A stretch of 64,000 bases of DNA. Source: Atopsyche davidsoni. Its lineage: Eukaryota; Arthropoda; Insecta; Trichoptera; Hydrobiosidae. A model generated the notes under the pieces. The model was given only the letters and a program-made list of their open reading frames with translations. It was not told the DNA's origin and searched no databases. Positions 21,460-34,620 of the stretch are shown piece after piece. Every line of letters begins with the position of its first letter. Position 1 is the first letter of the stretch. The stretch covers positions 18,911,001 to 18,975,000 of the forward strand of contig JAILWY010000009.1 in the NCBI GenBank assembly GCA_022113835.1, given 5' to 3'. A program made the translations under genes and the position numbers.

Positions 21460-24400
21460 ATGTCTGAGAATGCTTCATTTATTGTCAAGCCAGCGAGAGG
21501 CTGGCTGCATCCGGATCTTTTGGTATCCAAAGACGGCGTAACATACGCAGTCAGGGTGAGGATTTACCTTTTATACCCGTAAAAATGAAATATTATTAAC
21601 CTCAGTAATGTTACTTAAAAGGACAAATTTATTAATTTTGTTTTTAGTATATCGGATGCCTAGAAGTTTTTACATCTATGAAGAGTTTGGATTTCGAAAC
21701 AAGATCTCTCGTGGCAAAGTGAGTGTTTTTTTTCAACTCTGTTTAAAATTTTGATTTAACACTAGATTGCCCAAGATTTGATGTATACCTATATTGCCTA
21801 AAAGCAGTCAAAATGACTGCTTTGTGAAAGAGTAACTAATGGGTAAAGAAATTTGTTTAAAATTATTTTTTTATATTTTTTATATTATTTACAGTTATAT
21901 AAGTAAATATTAAAAATAAAAAAAATTTACTTCACTTGGTAAAAAATAATTTATGCATTATTATTTGTACATTTTAGGAAATTAAAGTGGAAATCTTTTT
22001 ATGTGTACATCTTCCGCAAACATACTTTTGACATTTTTCACATATATTATTTGTTTTGTTGTTGTGGCAAAGTCGTACTTGACTAATTTTGCGTTTGTTA
22101 GAATGGGTTGCATTTGATGATGGTGCAATTGATCTTTATGGGTCTTCATGATCTGATAAATTTTTCTGTCTTGCAGCTCTGTATTCGGTGAAAAGCTGTT
22201 CTGTTTATTGAAACAAGAACTCTTTTCGTTGTATTTGTATTCCTGTCGTTTCTTTGTAAAGGATCCAAGCATTTATAGCAGCTAAATCTAAAATATTAAA
22301 TAATATTTGGAGGGAACTACGTTATCTACGAGAACTAGAAAAAATACAGCAAAAGCTAGTTATCTACGAGAACTAGCTTTTACTGTATATTTTCTGGCCA
22401 TTTGATCCGCCACATCAACTCCAAATTTTGTGCTGTTATAATATTGAATAGATTCCGGTAACATTTTTTTATTACTATGATCAATTTTGACGTATTTATG
22501 CTTAGAACTTAGAACAGCTACTCTTTTATTTGTTTTGCTTTTATATATTGTAAGAACTCAATTCTCTAATTTATATAGCAGAGTGGAAAAACGAGGCAGT
22601 TATCCTTCGTTTGTTTGGCTACTTTGAGTAGTTCTCTTTTGATTCCTCTAATAGTTCCAACTAGAGGTGTTTTTTTGCCAATAATTTTGTAACGAGTGAC
22701 AAGTTAGTGAAAAAGTTATCCGTCGTGATATTTCATCCATTGCTTGTATATGGCTCGACAAGTTTTAGAACAACGTGTTCACCGAGAAGCATTGACGATG
22801 GTCGTTGTTCATCTCTCCCCAAATAAGGAAAGCCATTCATCTACTAAAATCTGATGCAAGTCAGAATTTGATGCCAAATTTGTTGGGTTTATTAGACATA
22901 TACTGTGTAAACCTGCACCTGGGTTTTGACGGAAATAATTGCTCGTCAACTGTTATATTTTGCCCTGGTTGATAGCAAGCTTGACTATTTTCAATGAACT
23001 TGTCCCATATTTCCGAAATCGAGGCAAATTTATTTGTTTTAAGGCTTGTTTCGGTTAACTGGTTTCGGTTCTTTTGTCAGAACAAATAAATCGTAGGATT
23101 TGATTGAACTTTTCTCTGGCCAGTTTTTCTAAAAAATTCGGGACCTCGCTTTGCTGACCATAAATAACTCAGTTTTAAATTTTTTTCCTCGGAGGCTCCA
23201 CGAGCATATAAAATCCCAATAAATGCAAGTATTTCCTGTAATGCTGTTCAATCATTCCTCAAAATTCGGCGGCCTTCTTCTTCTGTGCACTTTTTTATAT
23301 GTTTGATAATATAGTTATCTATTATCAATGAGAATGCACTGATAAGATTATCTGTCATAATGTTCCTTTTTGCGTAGCCTGATGGCCCTTTCACACCCTT
23401 GAAAATACAAGTAGATGGTAACCTTCTAGAAAGTTAAATTTTGACCACACAGTACCATCGGGAGCTATTTCGGTCTCCTGAATGGTGTTTTCAGTTTTCA
23501 GTTTTCAGCTTCATGATGTCAATTTATCATGTACTTGTATGTTATCATGTGACGATAATCGAAAAAAAAATGAAAACTGTTAGCTCAATACAGAACCGAA
23601 CTGTTCGTATAATAAATTGACTCAATTCAATAATAAGAGTCATTTGATTATTTAAAATTTCCCAAGCAGTCAAAATGACTGCTTTTGGGCAATATAGGTA
23701 TAACACATATATATATACCGGAAATGAAGGGTGTGGAGGTAAATTCAATTATCAATAAACGCATTTATATGTTTTAGAAAAAGTCATAAAATTTTAAGAA
23801 ATTATGTTTATAAATACATAATTTTTTTTCTAATTGAAATTCAAAAGCAGTCAAAATGACTTCTTTGGGCAACCTAGTGTTAACTAGTACGGCCTCGAGT
23901 AAAAGGGCAAGGAAAAATATGATCAGTTGTTACTTTAAATTATTTTAAGCTACGAGACCTACGAGAGATTGATTTTCAGAGAGTGCATAAACCGAGTGTG
24001 CGAAGCTGTGGGGCTTAAAACGGCAGACAAGAAACGTCGAGTAGACAAGCGAGTCTCACGTGCAATTGCGCAACAACCCCGCATGAGCCACGCCGGTGAT
24101 GACGTATCTCTCACAATATCCAGCAAGAGTCTCTCTCTCAGCACACTAGAGGGAGCAGAAGTCATCGCCCGCCACGACATGCCTCGCATCTCCTTTGCTT
24201 CCGGAGGGGATACGGTACGACCGTTTCTGTTTTGTAACGACGGTGACCTTTTCCCTTACTTATTAAAAAATCATTTTTTTGCTGTGATATGTACCATCGG
24301 GCATAATTGGCCTGGCCCCTAGTACACTGCCGTGGACCATAGACCGTAATTACTTTTTGGAATTGTAATCGAATGAGTAGCTCGATTATCTCTTCAGCTG

Positions 24401-27400
24401 CCATTATAATTAGTTTCTTTTGATGATACGCCGTGTGCTAAATAATCTTTTGAAACAAAACGAAATATTATTGGCGAGGGTTTAAATATTTTTCTCGTTA
24501 TCGAAAACTTTAGCAGCCGATTCCTTTTGGAATAATCTGTTTTCACAAATTTGCTCAAGATTCATGTATATGACCAATATTACTGACGATCCCCGTCTTA
24601 GGACCAAACAAAATATCATAAACTTGTGGACTCTATTACTTGATTTTTAACTTTAATTTTGCAACACCATGACTACAAATCTTAGGTAACAAGTTTTTCT
24701 GCTCAGTGTCTATTCACTTGTCATATTTCAGGACACGCTAGACTTTGTGGCGTATGTAGCCAAAAACCTCCAGGACTGGCGAGCTTGCTACGTGGTGGAG
24801 TGTGGAGGTGGACTCGCTCAAGATGTCATCTCTACCATTGGCCAGGCCTTTGAACTGCGTTTCAAGGAATTTCTCACTAAACCATCCAATGTTGCGTAAG
24901 ATACCGATTGTCATCACAAAAAAATATTTTTGAGTCAACTAAATTTAGAGAAGCAGTTATTTTGAAGTCGTTATTGAAGTATTGGCTGGCTACATTAAAG
25001 TTACGTTTTAAATTTTTTGATATAATTCTGAAATATCCATTTTTGACACAGAGTACTTGGTGGAATTCCATTTTAATATTTTAAATAAAATACTTTAGTG
25101 ATTTTTCCACATGTTTAATTTGATTGGTGACTGGTTTTTGCCAACTTTTCACGTTGGTATTATCAAACTGAGTGACTCAATTTGACAATGGCAACGTGAA
25201 AGGTTGGCAAAACCGGTCACCAATCAAATTAAACATGTGGAATAATCATTTATTAACATACTTGATTATTTTAAATACAGAAGAACTTTGCATGGACTGC
25301 GACATGGTGACCGAGACTACTACAATGACCTGCCGGGAAAGACTCCCCCTCCCCCTCCCACCACCCCTGCCGCACCACCCGTCCCGCCTTTGCCTGCCAG
25401 TCTACAGCACGGGTATCATATAACATATCATCTCAATCATTAATTCATGAAAAGAATCAAACATTTATTAACCCTTTGCACTCGAGAGGTGCCGCTCGGT
25501 CACCACACGATGTAATGCCACAACTCGATAGGTGCCTCTCGTGCACCATGTTGTTTGGTGCAGAGATTCGATGTGCGGTGATAACTATTTATGGAGATAT
25601 CTTGTTTATGTTTATGTGATCTTGTTCTTTAAAGTTCGTTCCTAAGCACTGCCTATATAATTTTACAAAGATGATGTTTTTTCCCTTTCAAACTACGTAA
25701 GAATTTCTTATGTAAGATAAGTGCGGCACCATTAAGGACTGCACCATGGACTGCAGTCTCAGTTCGACCTTGACAACCGTGGCAAAAGGACTAGATGTGT
25801 GCTTAATCAACCCTTATATTTTTTGCTTGTACTTCTTATCGTAATCATTAATTTGAAGGTCCCTATTTGTTTAAACTTATATTGCACTGAGGAATAGACT
25901 TTTTTCTCCCCCACAATATTAATTAGCTTTCCAATCACTTATCGCACCATTATTTTGTTTGCTTTATAATATCTAATACCATTATGATAATATGTATAAT
26001 AAACCCGGCAAAAGACATCAAATGACATACTATCGTGATACTTGTCCCGAAAACCCGGGCATGCATCTCGGCAATTGTTACATGAAATATCATACAAAGC
26101 AAAATTTCGAAGACTTATGTTTGCGAAATTATCTTCGTAAAGATGTAAATATACATTAAATATTAAAATATAAAAGTTTTATGTGGTAATCTGTATGTGT
26201 AATCATTTTAAGTTAGAGGTAAGAAATTCACCAAAAGTGCTATGAAACGCTTCGAGTTGCTGATTAGTCCGCGCGAAAACGGCCTCGAGTGCAAAGGGTT
26301 AAAGGCATTCAACCAGTCCTTTAAGATCCTTTAAATTTGATATATATCAGTTTATCATAATGCACTGTGATATTTAATATAATTTTCTATTTGCCAATGC
26401 TAGATCCCGTGCATTGTGCAGTGGTCCTAGCGTGGGGAACCTAATTGACCTCGGCAGTCCGGTCCCAGCTGCACCTCTACGGGAGCACAACTACGTCAAT
26501 GATTCCTCCCTTTCTGGTTCCCTGGCGTGTGCTCCTGCACAGAGAGACGTCTTTGGCATGCGTAAGTCACATTTCTTAGGTTTGTTTGAAGATATGTAGT
26601 TAGTTATAATCAACTGTATCAGTATCACCCGCACAAAATATATTAATACTTGTTTTTATATGATCTGTATTAATGTCAATCATATCAATAAAAAAGCAAG
26701 CTTGACTTAAGATTTTTGCCTTACTCAGTCTCTCATCTTTATTTTCTAGATCCATTCTCTGCAACTATAGAGAAGCTGAATCCGACAAAACAACATGCAA
26801 TGCTTCAGGACGAGCCTTGGTTCCACGGAACTGTCAGTCGAGCTAATGCTGAGCAGGTAAACATTCGTACCGAGTAAGGAATCTTCTGAAGTAGTACTGT
26901 ATATTATTGATTGTTGACATTCCAGTTGGTGGTCCACGATGGAGACTTCCTGGTGAGAGAATCTCAAGGTTCACCTGGCCAGTACGTTCTAACCGGAGTC
27001 CAGCTGAACTCTCGCAAACACTTGCTACTCATCGATCCTGAAGGAGTGGTGAGAATTTAACATTGCATCATATTTGTGCTGTAAAATTAACCTAATGGCA
27101 AATGTGTTTTTGAGGCTAAGTTCCATCAAATTTTCAATTACTATGTCAATAATCTATATATATATATGTGTAAGGTTTTATAATATTCGGTTGAATTTAT
27201 TGCCACGTTTTGTAAGAATCCTTGATTCCCGTGTAGTTTTTAAATCTTTGATAAACTTGTTATATTTCAGGTGAGGACAAAGGATCGCGTTTTTGAAAGT
27301 GTATCTCATCTGATTGTGTATCACTGTAAAAATGAACTTCCCATCATCTCTGCAGAAAGCACTCTAGTCTTACGAAACCCTATACTAAGAAATAAAACTC

Positions 27401-27411
27401 CCATTAAGTAA
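21460..27411 (+). CDS. Shc: Shc adaptor protein (PTB-CH1-SH2), nine coding exons
   Basis: This is a cytoplasmic adaptor that binds phosphotyrosine receptors and links them to Grb2/Ras signalling. Exons: 21460-21555, 21648-21718, 23980-24214, 24732-24895, 25281-25412, 26404-26561, 26750-26856, 26926-27048 and 27271-27411. All splice phases agree and give 408 aa, close to fly Shc. The PTB domain (about 11-190) begins [11 protein letters not shown] and includes [29 protein letters not shown] and [20 protein letters not shown]. The linker has tyrosine pair Y202/Y203 (RDYYND) and Y263 (HNYVND); pYxN is a Grb2 site. SH2 (about 305-395) has PWFHG and FLVRESQG with the phosphotyrosine-binding Arg. 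The start ATG precedes [14 protein letters not shown]. Introns carry a piggyBac relic, a palindromic repeat and a MITE. Confidence 0.96.
21760..23879 (-). mobile_element. piggyBac-like element, decayed, in Shc intron 2
   Basis: It is flanked by TTAA on both sides (21,756-21,759 and 23,880-23,883), with inverted ends CACTAGATTGCCC and GGGCAACCTAGTG. On the minus strand, transposase pieces appear in broken frames: [41 protein letters not shown] (the third catalytic Asp region) and a Cys-rich end [20 protein letters not shown]. Stops and frameshifts make it inactive. It lies antisense to Shc, entirely within the intron. Confidence 0.9.
25083..25250. repeat. Dispersed palindromic repeat, two arms (copy 2)
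   Basis: Left arm CCACATGTTTAATTTGATTG and onward is repeated in reverse complement at 25,180-25,242 with few mismatches, so a 130-bp near-perfect palindrome forms. The outer flank GACACAGAGTACTTGGTGGA recurs, inverted, beside copies 3 and 4. It lies in Shc intron 4 just upstream of an exon. Confidence 0.85.
25472..26298. mobile_element. piggyBac-like MITE in Shc intron 5
   Basis: TTAA flanks both ends (25,468-25,471 and 26,299-26,302), and the termini are CCCTTTGCACTCGAG and CTCGAGTGCAAAGGG, a perfect 15-bp inverted repeat. No transposase is encoded in the 827 bp. TTAA targets and CCC termini are piggyBac features. Confidence 0.88.
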
Positions 27412-27513
27412 ACTGTCAAATTTATACCTGAAAATTGTCACCAGTAAAGATATTTTATCTCTAAAGGTGTAAAAGTAGCTCAATAATTGTTTGTAAGTGT
27501 ATTGTCTGAGTTT

Positions 27514-27519
27514 AATAAA
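27514..27519 (+). promoter_or_regulatory. Polyadenylation signal candidate for Shc
   Basis: AATAAA lies 103 bases after the Shc stop codon. Further AATAAA matches follow (for example near 28,038), so longer 3' ends are possible. Confidence 0.5.
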
Positions 27520-30390
27520 GTAACCATAAGAAAAATGATGCTTATATTTACTACTGATAGATTTGTTCTAATAATAACTGCCTTACTTGTATACATTCTA
27601 TAAACAATAGCTTTCACGTAATGATCCACCCGACTTACAAAATACATCTATTTGGCTTTGACTTATTTCATGTGTTGTTCACTTTGTCAGCTACTCTTCA
27701 TCCTCGTTTGTTTGTTTCTAAAATTCCGGCTCAACTTTTTATTCTTGTAAGGATATTACTGCATATGATTTGACATGCTAAACAAATTTTATATTACATG
27801 TCAACAAATGAAACCCCAATCAAATTCATATAATTAAACATAGAAATAGTCTTGTGTTCTACTGTTATATAATCCTGTGTAGAAAACTTGTCTTTTTTTT
27901 CTTCAAAATTATGAATGTTTCCATCATGAAAATATTTTCATATTGTATTATACCCAATTATTTGTATTTTCATAAAGATGAAATGTGTGCTTATTTTAAT
28001 GAATTGTCTTTCTGTGTGTTATTTATTATAGAGACTAAATAAAATATGCATATCATTATATTTTGGATAAGTAAATGAAGAAGCATATCTTAAAAGAAGT
28101 GTTTCCATACAAAACTGATGTGAAATGCATTAATAATATTTTGGTAAACAGTAGATCGAACTGTTGGGCTTACACCTGAGATAACATTTCAATGTCAAAA
28201 CTAACAAGTTAACTTTAATAACATTCATGGGTGCTAGAAATTATTCCTTGAAAATGGCTCCTGTACTGGAGTCACAAATTACACCATAACACTTATGAAC
28301 ATAATTAAAGAGATGGCAGTTATTATGTTTTAAATAGTGATTACTTCTTTTATTATGATACAATGCCTGTCTTGTTTGTTACTATAACACGTAATCCAAA
28401 ATAAATAGCAATTTGAGTTCAGATCCGAGTATAAATAAATTACTGGAGCGCTTCATTATAATGAAGTATATTTTTGGAAGTTTATTTTACATTACTGCAG
28501 TTTTAATGAAAAACATTAAAGTCAAATAACTGAAGAAAAGTCTAGAAATTCTAGTTGATAATCAGGCTTTTTCTCTTTGAATGCATTATTAGACTGTAAT
28601 TTTAAAAATTAATATTCTCTTGTCTCTAGTTGATATTTTATATAATTTTGAAATATAGATTTATATTACTCATTCATACAGGATTATTGTTTTTATATTA
28701 TGGTTGAAGCATGACATAAAATGACAAGAAAAATATCCGTATTATTTTTAACATAAAAAATATTAACATACCATCAAATCAATAATCTTGTATGCTATTC
28801 TTGTAAACTATTCCTAAAGGATGACTACATTAAACTAGGTAACTTAACCAGGTTAAAGGCGTCTTGGCTAATTGAATTATGCCAATTCAAGTCCAAAATA
28901 TCAAAAATTATTATTAAGACAGTATGTGTTAAGATACTGATATAAGTATTCACAAAACTCTATCATTATCATTAGATTAGGAGCGCATCGTGCCACTAGA
29001 GATCAAACACTCATCCATGTTTTCTCAAAGAACCAAATAAGCTTTTTCATGTCCGGTTACTTTATATATAAATGATTTTGAAAATGATTCCACAATTATA
29101 TTTAGCTTGTATATACAAGATGCCGTACTGTTCAAATACTGTATCTTCTGTATGTATACGATAGGAATTTTTACCGTTAAAGGTTTTTTTAAAATACTTT
29201 TTAAAACTAGGAAGTATTTTCATATGCATAACATTAGTTATGTATAATTTATCAGTCACTGTGATCACAGCAGTCCAAATTTGCCATATTTTTGTATGAA
29301 GATATTGTAGCAGGAAAGCAAACTGAGAAACTATTTCAAGGTTTGCTTTTTCTACAAAGAAAGATTGGTAAATCTATGTTATCATTTAACTTTTTTTATC
29401 TGCATATTGCAAATCATATTTTTTTGTCAAATATATATTTCACATCTATCTATTTTATAAATTATCAATAATGTAAACTTTACTGTTCTATATGACATTA
29501 AAAAGTATAATTACGATAGAATTTATTAATATTTTGTACCTTATTAAATTTATAAAATACAATAATATCTATTTAATTTTTAAAAAAAAGAATAAATATA
29601 ACAAATTATTTTATTGAAAAGGTCAGTTTTTTATTTAATTGAAATACAATTTAAAGAATAAGTGCAATTCAGTACCTTCCATGAAATTTATTTAACATTT
29701 GCAGAGTTATAATAGTTTTCCAAGTATACGTAACCCCAGTCCCAAGTTGGACGGTCTTAATACTAGTTCGACATCCCAGATAATCATTTACAAATTCTAA
29801 CTACCTTCCTAAAGTTAGTATCTTCCATCAAATTCAGAGTTACAATAACATTGAGTCAAATAAAGACAAAGTGAAAGTATTCAATTAACGTCTTTGTTCC
29901 AGTTAGAAGTAAAGAAAATTATTTTAAACAAATTTACATAAGTACAGATACAAATCATTAAAAAATATATTATTATATTATTAAAAAATATATTATTATA
30001 TTATTAAAATAAACATGATAAATTGGCATTTGATTGTTAAACAGATGATTTTGTACCACTTATGTCCCCTTCCTGTAACATCGATTAAATTCAGATCTGA
30101 TGAGCTCCCAAATATCATATAGAGAAGAATATTGGATTCAATGCGTGACACTGTTTCAATTACTTTCACCATTAGTGAAACTGAGGCAGTCACTTTTTTT
30201 CTCCTGTTCCTCTGGTACCAGAAGCTTTATCAATGGGTACCAATCAGGATGACCTGAGAAAATGGTTTTTTTTTCTTTTCTTTCTCCATCAGTCTTGTCA
30301 TTCTGATCTCATTGATGCTTCAGGAAAGTACTCCATCTTCTTTTTAACAATAAACATCCTCTTGCACAAATGCTAGTATGCTGATCTGTT
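27520..30390. other. AT-rich stretch, probable 3' UTRs; no gene seen
   Basis: No open frame over 70 codons and no known motif. It may contain the extended Shc 3' UTR and, on the opposite strand, the 3' UTR of a possible gene at 30.4 kb and above. A 20-bp A/T unit (ATTATTAAAAAATATATTAT) is duplicated near 29,965-30,006. Confidence 0.5.
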
Positions 30391-31560
30391 ATATCACATG
30401 CTGTCCAGGAATATGGCTCTTCTTCTACCTACGACATATTGAACAAATGGTGTTGGGTCGGGTGCATAATCAGCACTTTTTATGAGTTTTTGTTTAGCAA
30501 GTGTGTTTCGTTCTATTTTAACTAAGAATCAATAGAAAAAACCTTTGTGGAAATTTTAGTCTTCAATAATGCAACCATTCAAAATTAACCTAGTTATGCA
30601 TGACGTGTGCCACTGTAAGATAATTAAACTTACATATTTATAAAAAAAAAACTCCAAATTAAAAAAAATACCAAAGCATTATTTAGCTTGTATCGAATGA
30701 TGCAGTACAGATTTGATTGATATTTATTTAATATATAGGTTGGTAAACAATTTAAAAAAAATGTTAAAGTTCCAATTATTCTTGTCAAAAAGAGCTTATT
30801 TTTATCATAATAATAGAGAAAAATAATAACCTTTCCGGATTGTTCTGAGTTTCAAGCTCAAAATTCTCGTAGTATATATAACTAATGATTTAGTATAATG
30901 AGGCTAGTGAAAAAGAACAAATCATATTGCATGCGGTGAGTTTTGATCTATTTAACATGAATAAAAATGTTACATAAAATTATTAAAAAGTGTTTTATAG
31001 ATTTTAAAAATATTTTCTACTCTCAATTATAGAGAGTAGAAATACATATAAACATGGGCGTTTCTTTAATCCTCCTAAAATTAATACCTAATGGTTATTA
31101 TTGAAAATATTTATTATTTACTTAATAAGAAATAGTTTTAGCAATTTTCCACATTTTATACCTTTACTCACAAGTATGCATTATTAGTGAAATGAAAATA
31201 GAAATTTTCAAAGTCGAATTTCAAGCCTATTTGAAAACTCTTAAAATGAATAAAGGTGCTATACATAATTGACTACTAGCTTGAAAGAGTTGACTGCTAA
31301 AAGACCTCCTATTAGGTTTATACGTCCAGGTTTTTTATAATTTTCTGCTGTGAGATGATGAATACAAAGAATGTTTCCCCTGGAACTGGATGATTATCTG
31401 ACAGTTTCCCAGCTTTGGCTAATTTAAAAAAAATAATAAGACCCCAAGATAGAGTGCACTTAATCCATTGTAAATAAACCCAACCACTGGATTATCCACA
31501 CGGACACAGGTACGTATCAATAGCAGTTCCCTGAAGTCTCATGCAGTGTTGCGCTTTTCG
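30391..31560 (-). other. Possible exons or remnant of an unrecognised minus-strand gene
   Basis: On the minus strand, a good acceptor (pyrimidine run, TTCTTAG) near 30,528 precedes an open stretch that reads KQKLIKSADYAPDPTPFVQY and ends in TGA at about 30,391. Another stretch near 31,450-31,520 reads VRVDNPVVGFIYNGLSALYL and, after a one-base register change in a T run, KLAKAGKLSDNHPVPGETFF. These look protein-like but match no family I know and do not join cleanly, so this may be a decayed gene. I am not confident of it. Confidence 0.28.
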
Positions 31561-32199
31561 AGAGTTTCATTGTCCATTCACTTTCTTTGAAAAGGGTCCT
31601 CAATGTAAAATCAGCCGTCCTCTGGAAATCTAACATCATAACTGATATCAGATTAAATATAATAAATATTTTAGTCATATCTAATAATGCATTTATCAAT
31701 TAAATAATAGCACGAAAGTGTGTATAGAAAACAAATTTCTAACTAAATTAAATTAATATGAGGTATCTCCATTTGCCATGTCTATTTTGATTCGCATTCA
31801 TCTCTACTCTCTTTCATTGTTCCCTTATATTATTTCAATTTACCCCGACTCATATAAAAAAAAAACATCAGCTTCAATGTAAAAGTATAAACTCTCGCTA
31901 ATGTAGTACAAAAACTGACCCTATAATTGCATCAACGGAACACGATTGTAATACTCTTTAGTTAACATTTTTGGATATTTTAGACTAATTACATTCCAAA
32001 ACTGTCACAGATCACAACCGCACACAATTTTCACTCAATTTTTCATTATAAGGTGTGGATGCGAAATTTACACCGCGGCGTGCGGCACCGCTTCTCGATT
32101 GTTGGCGGTAAATCAAAAATTTGATTGACGTTTATTTATTTAAAACTGAAATAAGAATAGATACAATAAAATACGATTTGTGATAAAAATAAAATAAAA

Positions 32200-33500
32200 A
32201 AGTCTCGCCTTTCGGCAACCGGCGCGCGGGCTCGGCCGGCGCGGGGTTTCCAAGTTAGATTCATTTTTAAGTTTTTTCTGTTAATTGTCAATTAATAATG
32301 TCAACACTCGAAAATGTCTAAATATAACGGCGGAAAACCCGCGACCGCCGAGCGATGCGAGTCAAGTAACCGCGACTCGCGACTCCAGACTCCTCGCAGC
32401 GCCGGCCACGGACCGTCAGCGCTCTGCGTTCAGATGTATTCCAATTTTAATTTGATGTTCGTCGTTATGTACGATTTACGCCAAATTGACGCAAAAAGTA
32501 TGCTAATGTTTATCATTAGCGTACTTTCCACAGAGGAAACGGGCCACTATGACGATAATCACTAATCATTTAGACGTTTTGACCATATTATTTTAATCGT
32601 TTAAAAATGTCGGGGGACAATTTTGTATTACGATTTTCTATTACAAAACAAAATAAAAAAAATTGTAGGGGCGACGAGAGAGGCAAACTGCCCTCTCGGA
32701 TGCGGGTTTCTGTAATTTATCTGTGTAAAACAAAGTAAAAGTATATTAAAACGTACTAAGCTGAGCGATCTTACGCTCGGCTCCGCTCTCACGGTGTAGT
32801 GCAGTGAGGAGTCATATGCAGCAACAGCGCGGAGTTGTCTGTGGCTACAGCGCGGAGTTGTCTGTGGCAACAGTACGGTGTTGTCTGTGGCTACAGCACG
32901 GAGTTGTCTGTGGCGTATCGGGTTCGCGCTCCGGGCGGGCGGGCCCGAAATACACTTTTCAGTCGTCGAGGTCGGAAAGCGTCATTCGGAGTCGCGTTGC
33001 ATTCGATAACTAGTCGGAAATTTAACATGAGTTGGCGCGAGACGGTAATTATGAAAGTATTGTATGATTTCATTATTAAGATTGACATAACCTGACACGC
33101 TTTGTATTATGCGCATTTCTCAATTCGTTCGCGTGTACTTTTTCGCTGAAATTGGTTTGAAATAATTGAACTATAACATTGAACCGAATACGATGATGGT
33201 AATTGACGAGTCATCAGTGCGCGTAGAAGTGCTCACGTACGTCGTGTCCGACAGGAGAGCCCGGCGAGCGGCGACTCGGCTCCTGGGCTCCTCGCCCCTC
33301 GACTCCTCGGCGACCACTCTCGCGGTACGATGCACTCCGCCCAAATTCTCCGTTGTTTTGTAGATGACCGCTTGCACTCTAGCCGTGTTGTGCGAGTGTA
33401 ATGACTCGCGTAGCTTTATAAACAAACTTGCAACCGTAGATCGCTGCACGAATTGGAATGAAAAGTTACCTGTAAATTACATTTCAAAACGATCGCGTAC
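32200..33500. other. CpG-rich block, possible promoter region
   Basis: A GC-rich island in AT-rich surroundings, with no convincing exon. It could be a promoter for a minus-strand gene to the left or a plus-strand gene to the right; nothing in the sequence decides this. Confidence 0.45.
32825..32916 (+). repeat. 23-bp minisatellite, four copies
   Basis: The unit CAGCGCGGAGTTGTCTGTGG plus three bases repeats four times with a few substitutions. Confidence 0.9.
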
Positions 33501-34380
33501 GCGATGTTATCGCGCGAGCGCGCCGTACTGAAATAGTAATTTACAAAACGTTTCCGTTTTCTAGGCCTCATTTTACTAGAAAATAGTAGTAATAAATTAA
33601 CACTGAAGACTCGCATAATTTATTTCCATTCCGTGAAGAGCTCGCTTTCACCCTGAATTGTGAATGTGCGACCGTTCAATATTTTCTCAGTGGAAAATCT
33701 CATTCTACTAAGTCGATGGGTACACTTTAAGTTCCCAAAAATATTAATAAAAAATAATAGTTCAGAAATAATATTCCAACGTTAGTATTTTTAAAAGCAT
33801 CCGATGCGTAGAAAGAACAGCCAGCTCCTGTTTTTATATGTGTCATCGAGCTGGGCATTTGAACCAAATGAATGTTTGATTGATGTCTTTTTTATTATTA
33901 AAAATAATTGTTAACTAACCGAGAACTGCACGTTAAGCCTGTCATTTGATATGTTCAATAATAGCATGTGTTCTTCTTTTTCACATGACAATTTTTTTCT
34001 CAAATAAGCTATCCACAATTTTTTTTACTATAATATGGAGAACTACCATTTCTTTGCATTTTAATGTTGTTTCAAAAATAATTTTAAAAAAAATTGCATT
34101 TACCTATAAAAAAGAAGTGTATGTATATATAATATTGCCAAAGATACTTCAACTCATCATCATCACTGAAGGAGTCCGGAGACCAGGTCATGTCCAGTAT
34201 ATATTTTTTTTACCGAAAAAATGATTACTCGATCATGTATATATATATATATATATATATATACAGACACCTATCCCCCCCCCCTCCCCTAATTTACACT
34301 GAAGATAGGTTCCTTAGAAAACCCTGTTAATTGAAAATAAAAAATGTGCATAATTCAGTAATCAATATTTTTGACAGAGA
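33501..34380. other. AT-rich, no gene seen
   Basis: Contains a (TA)n run at about 34,236-34,263 followed by a short C tract. No recognisable exon. Confidence 0.5.
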
Positions 34381-34620
34381 GATCAAACTCTTTGGAACCA
34401 TCTGGAATGCCATCACACATCTTAACTTTAAAAGTTGGTTCACCATAGATGCTCATTCGCAACTTAGATCCACCTAAATTGTGCAACGGAACAAGACTTG
34501 CTGTTAAAAAACTATCGCCACGTAGTTAATCGAAGCCACAATCAAAATCAAAGCTGAAAAATCTTTGTTTACACACCTACCGATAATGCCAACCTGTCAC
34601 CAATAATAATTTATTTCAAC
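34381..34620 (+). pseudogene. Helitron helicase scrap, copy 2
   Basis: The + strand reads GMPSHILTLKVGSP, a stop, then NLDPPKLCNGTRLAVKKL, the same helicase piece as at 14,500-14,700 on the minus strand. It is an internally deleted fragment with an in-frame stop. Confidence 0.7.

Noticed and set aside
21340..21582. Single-exon protein of 80 aa
   Set aside because: Only its C-terminal half (from 21,460) is the first Shc coding exon; the rest is a TA microsatellite and upstream sequence.
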